Assembly: GCA_947493175.1 (NCBI GenBank)
Contig: CANLQD010000006.1
Span: 230,465-294,464 of the forward strand
Direction of reading: 5' to 3'
Source: an uncultured Flavobacteriaceae bacterium
GTDB lineage: Bacteria; Bacteroidota; Bacteroidia; Flavobacteriales; Flavobacteriaceae
DNA length: 64,000 nt
The position numbers and the translations under genes were made by a program. Under the pieces are notes generated by a model. It ran no database searches, had not been told where the DNA came from, and saw only the letters and a list, made by a program, of their open reading frames with translations. This document shows, one piece after another, positions 34,903 to 43,956 of this stretch (position 1 is the first letter of the stretch; each line of letters opens with the position of its first letter).

Positions 34903-36801
34903 TTGGAACCATTCATTGTATCGGCTCGGAAGTATCGACCACAGACCTTTAAAGATGTAGTGGGTCAGGAATCGATTACGAATACGCTCACGAACGCCAT
35001 TGAGAACAATCATCTGGCGCAAGCCCTTTTATTTTGTGGTCCCAGGGGGGTAGGCAAAACCACCTGTGCCCGGATTCTTGCCAAGAAAATCAATGAAGAT
35101 GGCACCCAACGACCCGATGAAGATTTTGCCTTCAATGTATTCGAACTCGATGCCGCTTCGAACAATTCGGTAGATGATATTCGAAGCCTGATCGATCAGG
35201 TTCGTATTCCACCACAGGTCGGTAAGTACAAAGTATATATTATCGACGAGGTGCATATGCTTTCCCAATCGGCCTTCAATGCTTTTTTAAAGACTTTGGA
35301 AGAGCCGCCAAAACATGCGATTTTTATTTTAGCAACTACCGAGAAGCATAAAATAATACCAACGATATTATCTCGCTGTCAAATTTTTGATTTTAAAAGA
35401 ATCACGGTAAAAGATGCGGCCAATTACTTAAAATACATAGCGGAAAATCAGGGAATCGAAGCCGAAGACGACGCATTGCACATCATTGCACAAAAAGCGG
35501 ATGGTGCCATGCGCGATGCACTATCTATATTTGACCGGGTAGTCAGTTTCGCGGGAAAACAGCTCACTAGAAAGGCGGTAACCGAGAACTTGAACGTACT
35601 TGATTATGACACCTATTTCTCGGCTACAGAACTTATTTTAAATCACGATATCCCTTCCTTATTAGTATTATTCAATAAAACCTTGTCGCTTGGATTCGAC
35701 GGACATCATTTTATTAACGGATTGGCATCGCACTTTAGAGATTTAATGGTCTGTCAGCATCAGGGTACCATTGAACTTTTGGAAGTAGGCGAGGCGGCCC
35801 AACAACAATACTTGGAGCAATCTAGAAAGACAAGTGGCTCCTTTCTGTTGAAAGCCCTAGATTTGGCCAATACCTGCGACTTGCAATACAAAACCAGCAA
35901 AAACCAGCGGCTACTGGTAGAACTGACCCTAATGAAATTGGCTTCCATCGATTTTGACGGTGAAAAAAAAAATCCTGAGTCGATAGCGCTGGCCAATAAG
36001 ACTGTCGATTTTATTGCTCCTGCCTCCTTTTTTAAGGGCAAAGCTGTTTCCCAAAAAACAATATCTGACGAACCGGCAACACCTGCTGTCGTTGAAAAGC
36101 CAGTTTCAGAAATACCGGATGTTCAAATTGAAGAAGCACCTATTGCTAAAAATCGAACCAGTACCACCCCTATAGTACCTATCCCGGAAGTGACCCAAGT
36201 GAAACAGCATGTTACACCGGTTATCACCGACAGTACCCAAACATCGGCGGCAGCACCCACCTTAGAAACGGCTAATACAGCTACTGCTTCGACCGAAACC
36301 CAACCGGTTCCTAAAAAAATCAGTATCGATATGCCCTCTAAAAGGGTATCCGGACTCTCTATCTCGAGCTTAAAAGCAAAGAAAGAACATCAGCTCAATA
36401 GAAAAGAGGAAGTCATCGATGAAAACAACCTCCCTCGCAATCCCTTTACCGAAGAAGAGATGCAGACCCATTGGAACGATTTTGTGAAAAGCATTGACAC
36501 AGGTGGTCAAAAAATACTTGCGTCGAACCTATCGACCGATACGCCCAAACTGCTCAAAGAGCATACGATATGGATCGAACTGCCCAACGGAACCATGAAA
36601 AAGGAAGTCGAACGGGAACAATACGATTTAATGGAATACCTGCGCTCTAAATTGAACAACCACTTTGTGAGCCTTAAAATAACGGTGAATGAAGAAACGG
36701 CCAAGAAGTTCGCTTTTACCCCAGAGGAGAAATATGAAAAACTACGGGAAAAGAATCCGGCTATTGACCTTTTAAGGCAGGAGTTTGACTTGGATTTATG
36801 A
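34903..36801 (+). CDS. dnaX: DNA polymerase III subunit gamma/tau (TTG start)
   Basis: This 632-residue clamp-loader ATPase starts at TTG 34903, giving MEPFIVSARKYRPQTFKDVV, the conserved family N-terminus. Walker A is GPRGVGKTTCARILA, Walker B is IIDEVHML, and the sensor is SRC at about 160. The four zinc-binding Cys of E. coli DnaX are absent, which appears usual for Bacteroidota. After about 370 a long Ser/Thr/Pro linker leads to the C-terminal tau-like domain. Its stop overlaps the stop of the convergent TMEM220 gene by six bases. Confidence 0.94.
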   Translation: MEPFIVSARKYRPQTFKDVVGQESITNTLTNAIENNHLAQALLFCGPRGVGKTTCARILAKKINEDGTQRPDEDFAFNVFELDAASNNSVDDIRSLIDQVRIPPQVGKYKVYIIDEVHMLSQSAFNAFLKTLEEPPKHAIFILATTEKHKIIPTILSRCQIFDFKRITVKDAANYLKYIAENQGIEAEDDALHIIAQKADGAMRDALSIFDRVVSFAGKQLTRKAVTENLNVLDYDTYFSATELILNHDIPSLLVLFNKTLSLGFDGHHFINGLASHFRDLMVCQHQGTIELLEVGEAAQQQYLEQSRKTSGSFLLKALDLANTCDLQYKTSKNQRLLVELTLMKLASIDFDGEKKNPESIALANKTVDFIAPASFFKGKAVSQKTISDEPATPAVVEKPVSEIPDVQIEEAPIAKNRTSTTPIVPIPEVTQVKQHVTPVITDSTQTSAAAPTLETANTATASTETQPVPKKISIDMPSKRVSGLSISSLKAKKEHQLNRKEEVIDENNLPRNPFTEEEMQTHWNDFVKSIDTGGQKILASNLSTDTPKLLKEHTIWIELPNGTMKKEVEREQYDLMEYLRSKLNNHFVSLKITVNEETAKKFAFTPEEKYEKLREKNPAIDLLRQEFDLDL

Positions 36802-37146
36802 TTTGGCAAAGCGCCCTCTCAGTCCTAACACCAAAAGCACTATTGAAATAATCAGCAGACCGAAGGCCTCTCGGCCTTCCTCGATGTTTTTGATATCCCC
36901 TGTACCAATTTCAAAACCTTCGAACTTTTCCGGAAAGCAATAGAAGAATCCTGCAAGTGCAAGGATACCACATATCAGCAAGACACTATAGGAAACTTTA
37001 TTCAGGGCAAAACCTAGGGAAAGTAACCCGGCTAACACCCAAATAACTATCCAGATTAGGGAGTCAGGGTCATTATACTGTAGCGCAGCGGCCACAAAAA
37101 ACAATATAGCGAATATAAATCCAATGCCTTTAAAGAGGGTTTTCAT
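36796..37146 (-). CDS. TMEM220-family small membrane protein at the end of the ebo operon
   Basis: This 116-residue protein has four hydrophobic helices (about 5-22, 28-48, 52-70, 95-112) and the QYNDPDSLIW segment typical of the transmembrane-220 family. It overlaps the 3' end of eboF by 17 bases, so it is co-transcribed. Function unknown; position suggests a role with the Ebo proteins, but that is inference. Confidence 0.75.
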   Translation of the reverse strand: MKTLFKGIGFIFAILFFVAAALQYNDPDSLIWIVIWVLAGLLSLGFALNKVSYSVLLICGILALAGFFYCFPEKFEGFEIGTGDIKNIEEGREAFGLLIISIVLLVLGLRGRFAKS

Positions 37147-38527
37147 AAGCTGCAGTTCCGATTATCTGTTGCTCTAAAATACGAAATACTTCTGTTGGTT
37201 GTAGTATTTCCTCCTTGACCGAACTACCATTATTTGTGATGAGAATGGGATAATCGCTGATATCTGTCGGGATGCGGCCATGAGAACCTTTGATGAGCGA
37301 GGCTTCCAACGGAATAATATCCATTACCGTACGAAATCCCAATTTCTTCTTGATCAATTTACCGATTACCTTGGCCATTACCCATCTGTCATCGGGATGA
37401 GTCATCATTTCTACCGGATCATAACCTGGTTTTTTATGAATATCGACCATGCGAGCATAATCAGGTGCTTTGGCATCGTCTAACCAGAAGTAATAGGTAA
37501 ACCAAGAGCGTTCATCTGCCAAAACCACTAGGTCTCCGCATCGGTTGTGTTGCAAGTTCGCATTTTTAAGCTCGTCATCTGTCCATACACTTTCCACCCC
37601 ATCAACTTTTTGCAAAAGCGCTTTTACCTGTTCTTTTAGTGACAGGTCGTTCAGGTAGATATGTGCTATTTGATGGTCGGCGACTGCAAATGCCTTGCTG
37701 GCACCAGGATCTAAAAGTTCTAGCCCCCGTTCAACGCGAATATTTATCAATCCCTCCTTCCTGAGAATACGATTCAGGTGTACTGGATTGTCTACATTGG
37801 TAATGCCATACTCCGATAGAAGTACAATATTGGCCTCTTGCTTTTGATAATGGTCGATCAGCTGTTGAACGACCTTGTCAATTTCTTTCAAATCTTTTGA
37901 AATGACATTGAAATCTAGACCATAACGCTGTAAATTATAGTCTAAATGTGGCAAATAGACAAGTGTAAGTGTTGGGTCATGTAACAAATCAGTGCGAATG
38001 GTCGCATCTGCAATCCATTGACTCGACTTAATGGTTGTTTTTGGGCCCCAAAATTGAAAAAGTGGAAATGTTCCTAACTCTTGCTGTAGGGTATCCCGCA
38101 ACTCGGCAGGATGAGAATAAATATCGGGTATTTTTCGGCCATCGGCCAAATAGTTGGGCCTTGGGGTTACATTATAATCGGTAGTGGCATACATATTATA
38201 CCACCAAAACATATTGGCACAGGTAAAATCAGCGTCTGTCTTTTTGAGTTTTTCCCAAAGTTTCTCGCTTTGGACCAACTTATTGGACTGCCGCCAAAAT
38301 TTCACCTCGCACTCATCCTTAAAATACCAGCCGTTGCCAACAATACCGTGTTCAGCCGGGTACTTTCCCGTCAGGTAGGTAGATTGCGCCGAGCAGGTTA
38401 CCGCGGGCAACACGGGACGGATTAAGGCAGCTTTCCCCTTTTCCAGAAAAGACTGGATATGTGGTGTATGTTCCCCGATCAAACGTTTGGTTAAACCGAC
38501 CACATTGATAACTACCGTTTTCTGCAT
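37130..38527 (-). CDS. eboF: EboF: nucleotide pyrophosphatase/alkaline-phosphatase-superfamily protein
   Basis: This 465-residue protein is of the nucleotide pyrophosphatase/phosphodiesterase fold. The nucleophile segment reads LPAVTCSAQSTYLTGKYP; metal sites include LPHLDYNLQRYG and LSEYGIT, with HGRI near the end. The first metal-binding Asp expected near the N-terminus (usually DG) reads VVGLT, so one ligand is not visible. It is the sixth gene of the ebo order, a role assigned by position and motif. Gap to eboE is 79 bases; overlap with the TMEM220 gene is 17. No signal peptide, so probably cytoplasmic. Confidence 0.85.
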   Translation of the reverse strand: MQKTVVINVVGLTKRLIGEHTPHIQSFLEKGKAALIRPVLPAVTCSAQSTYLTGKYPAEHGIVGNGWYFKDECEVKFWRQSNKLVQSEKLWEKLKKTDADFTCANMFWWYNMYATTDYNVTPRPNYLADGRKIPDIYSHPAELRDTLQQELGTFPLFQFWGPKTTIKSSQWIADATIRTDLLHDPTLTLVYLPHLDYNLQRYGLDFNVISKDLKEIDKVVQQLIDHYQKQEANIVLLSEYGITNVDNPVHLNRILRKEGLINIRVERGLELLDPGASKAFAVADHQIAHIYLNDLSLKEQVKALLQKVDGVESVWTDDELKNANLQHNRCGDLVVLADERSWFTYYFWLDDAKAPDYARMVDIHKKPGYDPVEMMTHPDDRWVMAKVIGKLIKKKLGFRTVMDIIPLEASLIKGSHGRIPTDISDYPILITNNGSSVKEEILQPTEVFRILEQQIIGTAAYENPL

Positions 38528-38606
38528 ACCGTATGATACTGTTTTGACTCTGAAATAGTGCTAATAAATAGTTTCTCTTTCACTTTCTGTACACACCATT
38601 GCAACA

Positions 38607-39818
38607 TTAAGATAGTGAACTCGTCTTGAGTTGTTCTTTTAACCAATTAATTTCACGAACGATCGATTCGGACAATTCTCTCTTCAAAACCAAGGGAAGC
38701 ACATCCCAAGTATAGGTCTCAATCTCTAAATGCTCTGATATCGCATCGTCCTTGATATAGTCGATAACCTTTAGAATATGGTCTTGGGTGGAGTACAAAG
38801 CATCGAACCGTTCTAAAAATATAGGCACATGAAAGTGTGCCCTGAGCTCGGAAAACGACTTTTTTGCCTGTAATACAACTGGTAAATCATTATATGTGAC
38901 TACCTGGCCGTTCACTTGTTCGGTAACTTGATGCAGGTAGGTAGGTTCATCGAACTGCGATAGTACATCCCAGACCTCCTCCATATTTGCCTCCTTATAC
39001 AGAATTTTTAGGGCCGCACTAACCTGAATCTTTCCGACTCGAATACCTTCTTCCTTGAATTTTTGAAAAGTGGCCAACGGCTCTTCGTAGGCCAACGAGA
39101 AATGGCATATATCGTAGCAAACCGTGATAAAACGTTTTATTACATCCTCAGCTTGTGCATCCTCAACATGCAGTTGACTCTTAAGCACTTTTTTTCCAAT
39201 TGGCAACAGGTAATTTCTAAAGAAATGCACAACCTCATCACTGTTTTCCAAAAGTCCGTCGGGTTCGGGTTCAATATCAAGATGCAAGTATTTTTGATGG
39301 ACATTTTGAATCTTATATAACTGCAACACTACTTCCGTCAGCTGTTCTGCTCCTTTTTTTAGGGCTTGATGTTTTTGTTCGTCGGTAGCATACCAGTGCT
39401 TATAGCTAATGGGGGAAGTCGAAATACCACCCGACATTCCTTCTGGAAGCAATACGGCCAGTTGTTCGAACAGCCGCATGGTATAGCCCAGTCTTTCCAG
39501 GGTCGTCCAATCCGGTGCATGTACTTGATCCTTTACCCTTTCGTTATGAAAGTTTCCGTAAGGAAAACCGTTCATGGTAAAGACATATAGGTTGTTTTCG
39601 GACAACCAATCCCTGAATTCTTTAAGCGTATCGCCCTGATTCAGTTCTTCGCTCGCCTTATTTGATAAGCGCAATCCCAAGCCAAAGCGCTTATTGGGTG
39701 TAACCTTGGCCTTGACTATGGGAACGTAGGTTCTTAAACTTTGAAAAGTAGTATCCCAATCGGGTCCTGGATGAATATTGGTGCAATAGCTTACATGAAA
39801 GGTGTCGTCGATTTTCAT
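38607..39818 (-). CDS. eboE: EboE: xylose-isomerase-like TIM barrel protein
   Basis: This 403-residue protein, starting MKIDDTFHVSYCTNIHPG, has the TIM-barrel pattern of the xylose isomerase/AP-endonuclease superfamily; possible metal ligands include HLDIEPEPD, YDICHF and the later E of FEPT-like segments. The start is ATG 39818, overlapping eboD by four bases (ATGA). The frame extends to 39920 but those codons lie inside eboD. In the ebo system it is named as a metabolite-traffic protein; its reaction is unknown. Confidence 0.85.
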   Translation of the reverse strand: MKIDDTFHVSYCTNIHPGPDWDTTFQSLRTYVPIVKAKVTPNKRFGLGLRLSNKASEELNQGDTLKEFRDWLSENNLYVFTMNGFPYGNFHNERVKDQVHAPDWTTLERLGYTMRLFEQLAVLLPEGMSGGISTSPISYKHWYATDEQKHQALKKGAEQLTEVVLQLYKIQNVHQKYLHLDIEPEPDGLLENSDEVVHFFRNYLLPIGKKVLKSQLHVEDAQAEDVIKRFITVCYDICHFSLAYEEPLATFQKFKEEGIRVGKIQVSAALKILYKEANMEEVWDVLSQFDEPTYLHQVTEQVNGQVVTYNDLPVVLQAKKSFSELRAHFHVPIFLERFDALYSTQDHILKVIDYIKDDAISEHLEIETYTWDVLPLVLKRELSESIVREINWLKEQLKTSSLS

Positions 39819-40972
39819 TGTACTTTTTTGTTCAATACGTTGACCGCTTGTTTCATTAGCGTGTAGTCTATTTTGTTCACATCTTGTTTTGCACCAATGT
39901 CGCTGATCAAGGTTATGCATAGCCCTCCTCCAAGATGTTCTTGAAATTCCTGAATTCCCAATAAAAGGATGTCCATTTCGTCAGAATCAGCTTTCACTGG
40001 AATTTGAAGGTCAAATTCGATTCGTTCCATTACACCGATAATCCGTTCCCAAACCTGCTTGGGCAATAATCCAATAAGATATGAATAGGTAAGGTCTAAA
40101 GCGATGCCCTTTGCCACTGCTTCGCCATGCCGTAAGCTGTATCTGGTCATCTGTTCCATTTTATGGGCTGCCCAATGACCAAAATCAAGTGGGCGGGAAG
40201 ATCCACTTTCAAAAGGGTCACCTCCTTTCGCAATATGCTGCATATGCATCTCGGCACACCTATAAATCAGGTATTGCATAGAGGGAATATCGCGTTGTTT
40301 TAGTTTCAATGCATTGGCCTCTATGTATTCGAAAAAAGTCCGGTCTTTGATAAGGGCAACTTTAATGGCTTCCGAAATACCAGCAATCCAATCTCGTTGA
40401 TCCAAAGTGGTCAAAAAATCGCTGTCATTAATAATGGCATAAGGAGTAGCGAACGTACCTAAAAAGTTTTTTTTCTCAAACGTATTCACGCTATTTTTTA
40501 CCCCCACAGCGGCATCGTTCTGCGACAAAACGGTAGTAGGAATTCGAATTAACCTTACACCCCTATGAGCTATCGCAGCCGCATAACCTGCCATATCGAT
40601 CAAGGCACCGCCACCAATGGCAACTACAAAAGAGTGACGGTCAATATGTTCATCATTAATCGCCTTAAGCACTATAGCTAACTGTTCAGAATCATTTTTG
40701 CATGCTTCCCCCCCTGGGATTATAATGGTAGCCGTATGTTGGAGGTTTTCCGGAAAGTGGCCACAGTAGCGTTTGATAGATTTAACAAGTGTTGAATGTT
40801 TTTTAACAACCCCTTCATCGACAACGAACAAGAGTTTTACCTGACCTTCTTTCTTATAGTCTTCCAGTAAATCCTTGAGCAGCGGATTCTCTAAATGAAA
40901 CAACTGCTGGGTGAAGTGTAGCTTATACTCATACGCTACGGTAAATGACTGTTCTATGGGTTTTAGTTGCAT
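39815..40972 (-). CDS. eboD: EboD: 3-dehydroquinate-synthase-like enzyme
   Basis: This 385-residue protein starts MQLKPIEQSFTVAYEYKLHF. It has the NAD-binding GGGALIDMAGYAAAIAHRG and IRIPTTVLSQNDAAVGVKN, with metal-binding HGEAVAKG and RPLDFGHW. These are motifs of 3-dehydroquinate/sedoheptulose cyclase-type synthases (AroB-like). It is likely to cyclise a sugar phosphate, not necessarily DAHP. The frame extends to 41062 into eboC; I use ATG 40972, seven bases after the eboC stop. Confidence 0.86.
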   Translation of the reverse strand: MQLKPIEQSFTVAYEYKLHFTQQLFHLENPLLKDLLEDYKKEGQVKLLFVVDEGVVKKHSTLVKSIKRYCGHFPENLQHTATIIIPGGEACKNDSEQLAIVLKAINDEHIDRHSFVVAIGGGALIDMAGYAAAIAHRGVRLIRIPTTVLSQNDAAVGVKNSVNTFEKKNFLGTFATPYAIINDSDFLTTLDQRDWIAGISEAIKVALIKDRTFFEYIEANALKLKQRDIPSMQYLIYRCAEMHMQHIAKGGDPFESGSSRPLDFGHWAAHKMEQMTRYSLRHGEAVAKGIALDLTYSYLIGLLPKQVWERIIGVMERIEFDLQIPVKADSDEMDILLLGIQEFQEHLGGGLCITLISDIGAKQDVNKIDYTLMKQAVNVLNKKVQ

Positions 40973-40979
40973 AGGTAAC

Positions 40980-41870
40980 TTAGGTAACTGCAAATATTTT
41001 AGACAAGAGCATTGACAATGGCAATAGCAATATAATGAACAGGCCGTACCACCAAGGAGCAAAACCTACGGCAAGAGATGCATCCAATACAATGAGGGAC
41101 AATACTCCTGAAATGACCGCTTTCTTAATATTTCCCGGAGAATTTAATCTATAAGCCTTCCCTAAAGGCCTGTAGATCAAAAATACAAATAACCCCAAAA
41201 AGGGAAAGCTCCATAGCAGCTGTCCAGACGTATATCGTATGACACCTACAACGCCAAAAACAACCATCGCGTATAGAATACCTGCCCAAATGATATGGTT
41301 TTTATTATTACCATGTACTTCTCCCCGACTGATGAGGGTAATGGCAAAAATATATGCTAATGGAACAGCAGCGAACCATATCGAATCAACACTTCCTAAA
41401 ACGGACATTCCCAGTAACAGATTAAGACTTCTGCATAGTCCCATATTCAATGGCCCGAAAAAGGCATATTTCTTAAAATAACCATCATACGCCAAGATAG
41501 ATACGGCCAATAGGAAAGCTATAAAACCACTTATGTTATGTACCAGAAAGGCGAACACAATCCCGAAAATAAGTAAAAGCCCTCCAAAAATAGCTGCCGC
41601 TTTCAATGGAACCAACCCACTAGGTATGGGGCGTTCTGGACGCTCTTGCAAGTCGAGCTTGTAATCAAAAACATCGTTCAGCACGACCCCGCCGGCATAC
41701 AACAATACGGAAGCAATAACCAGATAACCGATACGAAAGAATTGGATCTCAACCTCAGGGGTATTCAAAAACACACCGCTCAAGGCGACTCCTGCCAAGA
41801 TATCCGCTGCCGCGGTAGGCAGGTTAGCTGGACGGGTAAGGCGTACATATCCTTTAAGGACTGGATTCAT
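40980..41870 (-). CDS. eboC: EboC: UbiA-family prenyltransferase
   Basis: This 296-residue integral membrane protein, with about eight to nine helices, has the UbiA Asp-rich NDVFDYKLDLQERPERPI as the first metal-binding motif; the second, normally DxxxD, reads YDGYFKKYAFFG. It probably prenylates an aromatic or polar acceptor. The acceptor in the ebo system is not known. It directly abuts eboB (stop at 41871). Confidence 0.87.
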   Translation of the reverse strand: MNPVLKGYVRLTRPANLPTAAADILAGVALSGVFLNTPEVEIQFFRIGYLVIASVLLYAGGVVLNDVFDYKLDLQERPERPIPSGLVPLKAAAIFGGLLLIFGIVFAFLVHNISGFIAFLLAVSILAYDGYFKKYAFFGPLNMGLCRSLNLLLGMSVLGSVDSIWFAAVPLAYIFAITLISRGEVHGNNKNHIIWAGILYAMVVFGVVGVIRYTSGQLLWSFPFLGLFVFLIYRPLGKAYRLNSPGNIKKAVISGVLSLIVLDASLAVGFAPWWYGLFIILLLPLSMLLSKIFAVT

Positions 41871-42779
41871 CTATACGATCTTATCGGGACCTACTTTAGG
41901 TTCCTGTCCTCTAAGCACACTGTTATCATTGAACAATTGGGTTTGATCGATACCCTCGGCATGCAACCAATGAGACTCTTTCATCTTTCCGTTCTTACCA
42001 AATATATCGAGTGCATTTTGATAACAGGTCTTGACAACATCTTCTTTGGCAACACCACTTCGAAGCATCAACCCGGCAGTTTTTGGAACCGCTAAAGGAT
42101 CACTGACCCCCCAATCAGCAGAGCTATCGACAATAATATGATGACTTCCATATTTTTTAACTACCGCTACCATACGCTCATTGCCCATTTTGGTTTTGGG
42201 GTAAATCGTAAATGCGGCGATAAAACCCCTATCGAGCACCTCTTGAACTGTCTCTTCGTTATTGTGGTCGATGACCACCATACCCGGATCTAAACCATGC
42301 TCCAAACAGACTTCCATACTCCTAATGGTGCCGGCTTTCTTATCCCTATGCGGTGTATGTACCTGTACGACCATATCCAACTCTTTGGCCATTTCCAACT
42401 GCGCCCGAAAGTACTTATCCTCGGCCGGTGTTTGATCATCATAGCCAATTTCACCTATAGCGACCACATTTTCTTTATGCACATACAAGGGCAACAGCTC
42501 AATTACCTGTTCTGCAAGGGCCTCGTTATTGGCTTCCTTGGAATTCAACCCAATGGTACAGTAGTGTTTGATCCCAAACTGACTGGCCCGAAAGGGCTCC
42601 CATCCTACCAAGCTACTGTAATAATCCTGAAAAGAACCAACCTGCGTCCTGGGCTGCCCTAACCAAAAGGAAGGTTCAATGATCGCCACCACCCCAGCTG
42701 CCGCCATAGCCTCGTAATCATCGGTAGTACGCGATGTCATATGCACATGTGGGTCAATAAATTGTAATTTGTTTTCCAT
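41871..42779 (-). CDS. eboB: EboB: TatD-like metal-dependent hydrolase
   Basis: This 302-residue TatD/amidohydrolase-fold protein starts MENKLQFIDPHVHMTSR. It has the metal site HVH, then VVQVHTPHRDK and VVIDHNNEET, and the Asp of SSADWG. The start ATG 42779 shares one base with the eboA stop (TAATG). The frame extends to 42803. Activity is unknown in this pathway. Confidence 0.87.
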   Translation of the reverse strand: MENKLQFIDPHVHMTSRTTDDYEAMAAAGVVAIIEPSFWLGQPRTQVGSFQDYYSSLVGWEPFRASQFGIKHYCTIGLNSKEANNEALAEQVIELLPLYVHKENVVAIGEIGYDDQTPAEDKYFRAQLEMAKELDMVVQVHTPHRDKKAGTIRSMEVCLEHGLDPGMVVIDHNNEETVQEVLDRGFIAAFTIYPKTKMGNERMVAVVKKYGSHHIIVDSSADWGVSDPLAVPKTAGLMLRSGVAKEDVVKTCYQNALDIFGKNGKMKESHWLHAEGIDQTQLFNDNSVLRGQEPKVGPDKIV

Positions 42780-43639
42780 TATGAAGATTTTAGGGTTTCC
42801 CAAGCAAGATCACCGGTCTCTACCGCTCGCATGAGCTCGGGATAATTCTTTATTAGTTCTTGTGCCGTCTTTAAAGTAGATCCGGAACAACATAATGCAC
42901 CCGCCTTGTTTTCCAGAATATCCTCACTGGCCAACAAACGTTGCATATCGGCCAAAAGCGGTTCATCTAAAAAGTGGGTTACCGGCCTCCAGAATAAAGG
43001 ATCTATCTTGCGGGAAGCGGCCCAACGCTCATGGGCATAGTCTGATATGATACGAGCCAGTTCTTGATTAGCCCTCTCATCAATGTTCGGAATTGCGGAC
43101 AAATCACGCTGCATAAAGGCAGCTTTCAAATACATTTGATTCCATTGTTGGTCATTGAAATAGGCCGCAGGGTATGGATTCTTTGCGCTGATGGCATCGA
43201 ATACCGTGTCGATATTAGTACGCAACGCTTCGACCGCCGCCTGCTTGTAAAAACCAGCCTCGGGAAGCAATATCAGATATTTAAGGAAGGTAACCAATTC
43301 TCCAGTATCGGCCACTTGTATGATGTTGGCAACCTTCGGTTCAAAAAAGGGTCTATTCTCCTCCAGCACCCGTACCAACAAATAAATACGAGCCATTTGA
43401 AGCGGGGTTGCTTTTTGGGATTCCAAATAGCCTTTTAAGGCATCGTCATCGATGGTTAGATGAATACCGCCATCGTTCCTTAATTTGCTAGCCAACAAAC
43501 TGTAGGTCAGATACAGCTCTTTTGTAGATTTTTGATCGCAAATAATCTCGATTTTTTCCTGAAGCCAGGTATTGACATTTGCATCGAGACTACGGTTCAA
43601 TGCCGATTCAAGATTATGAGCAACTCGATTAAAATGCAT
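42779..43639 (-). CDS. eboA: EboA domain protein, first gene of the ebo operon
   Basis: This 286-residue, mostly helical cytoplasmic protein, starting MHFNRVAHNLESALNRSL, fits the EboA family by context and helical pattern (YLTYSLLASKL, ARIYLLVRVL, YLILLPEAGFY). There is no known catalytic motif. The ATG at 43639 is preferred because GGACGGAAG lies upstream and a promoter -7 element sits at 43703-43710; an in-frame start at 43705 would fall at or before the transcript start. It is the first gene, coupled to eboB. Confidence 0.82.
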   Translation of the reverse strand: MHFNRVAHNLESALNRSLDANVNTWLQEKIEIICDQKSTKELYLTYSLLASKLRNDGGIHLTIDDDALKGYLESQKATPLQMARIYLLVRVLEENRPFFEPKVANIIQVADTGELVTFLKYLILLPEAGFYKQAAVEALRTNIDTVFDAISAKNPYPAAYFNDQQWNQMYLKAAFMQRDLSAIPNIDERANQELARIISDYAHERWAASRKIDPLFWRPVTHFLDEPLLADMQRLLASEDILENKAGALCCSGSTLKTAQELIKNYPELMRAVETGDLAWETLKSS

Positions 43640-43702
43640 TTGCTTCCGTCCGTTTTTATTGCAGATTGCGAGTACCAAGCAACCAATTGCCGCAATCTGT
43701 TG

Positions 43703-43710
43703 CAAAATTA
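43703..43710 (-). promoter_or_regulatory. Probable ebo operon promoter (-7 element)
   Basis: On the minus strand TAATTTTG is an exact TAnnTTTG match, 63 bases before the eboA ATG. A TTG at exact -33 is not seen. Confidence 0.5.
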
Positions 43711-43956
43711 CTTATAATTAGGGGATTTAGAGCAGTAAATAGTATGGAAACCCGGTCAACTTTACATGCTAGACATTCCCACCTGCACACCTGAAAAATT
43801 GCTATCCCTGGTACGCATCCATTACTTGCGCTTTAGATAAAACGGCAGGCGAAATCTGAAAAGGCCCGTTACAAGACCCGTGGTATCGATATGGTTCGGG
43901 CGTGCCTTTAGCTCTTTCGGTAGATTCTTCCTAATTTTACACAAAATAACAATAAG
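43711..43956. other. Divergent intergenic region eboA / miaE
   Basis: No credible gene. The -7 element of eboA lies at its left end; CTAATTTTAC at 43931-43940 resembles a -7 element for miaE with one mismatch. No repeat or riboswitch recognised. Confidence 0.4.

Noticed and set aside
39819..39920. N-terminal extension of eboE and similar extensions of eboB, eboD and eboA
   Set aside because: They lie inside the upstream gene or upstream of the promoter and lack conserved residues; the chosen ATGs give 1-4 base overlaps or short gaps.
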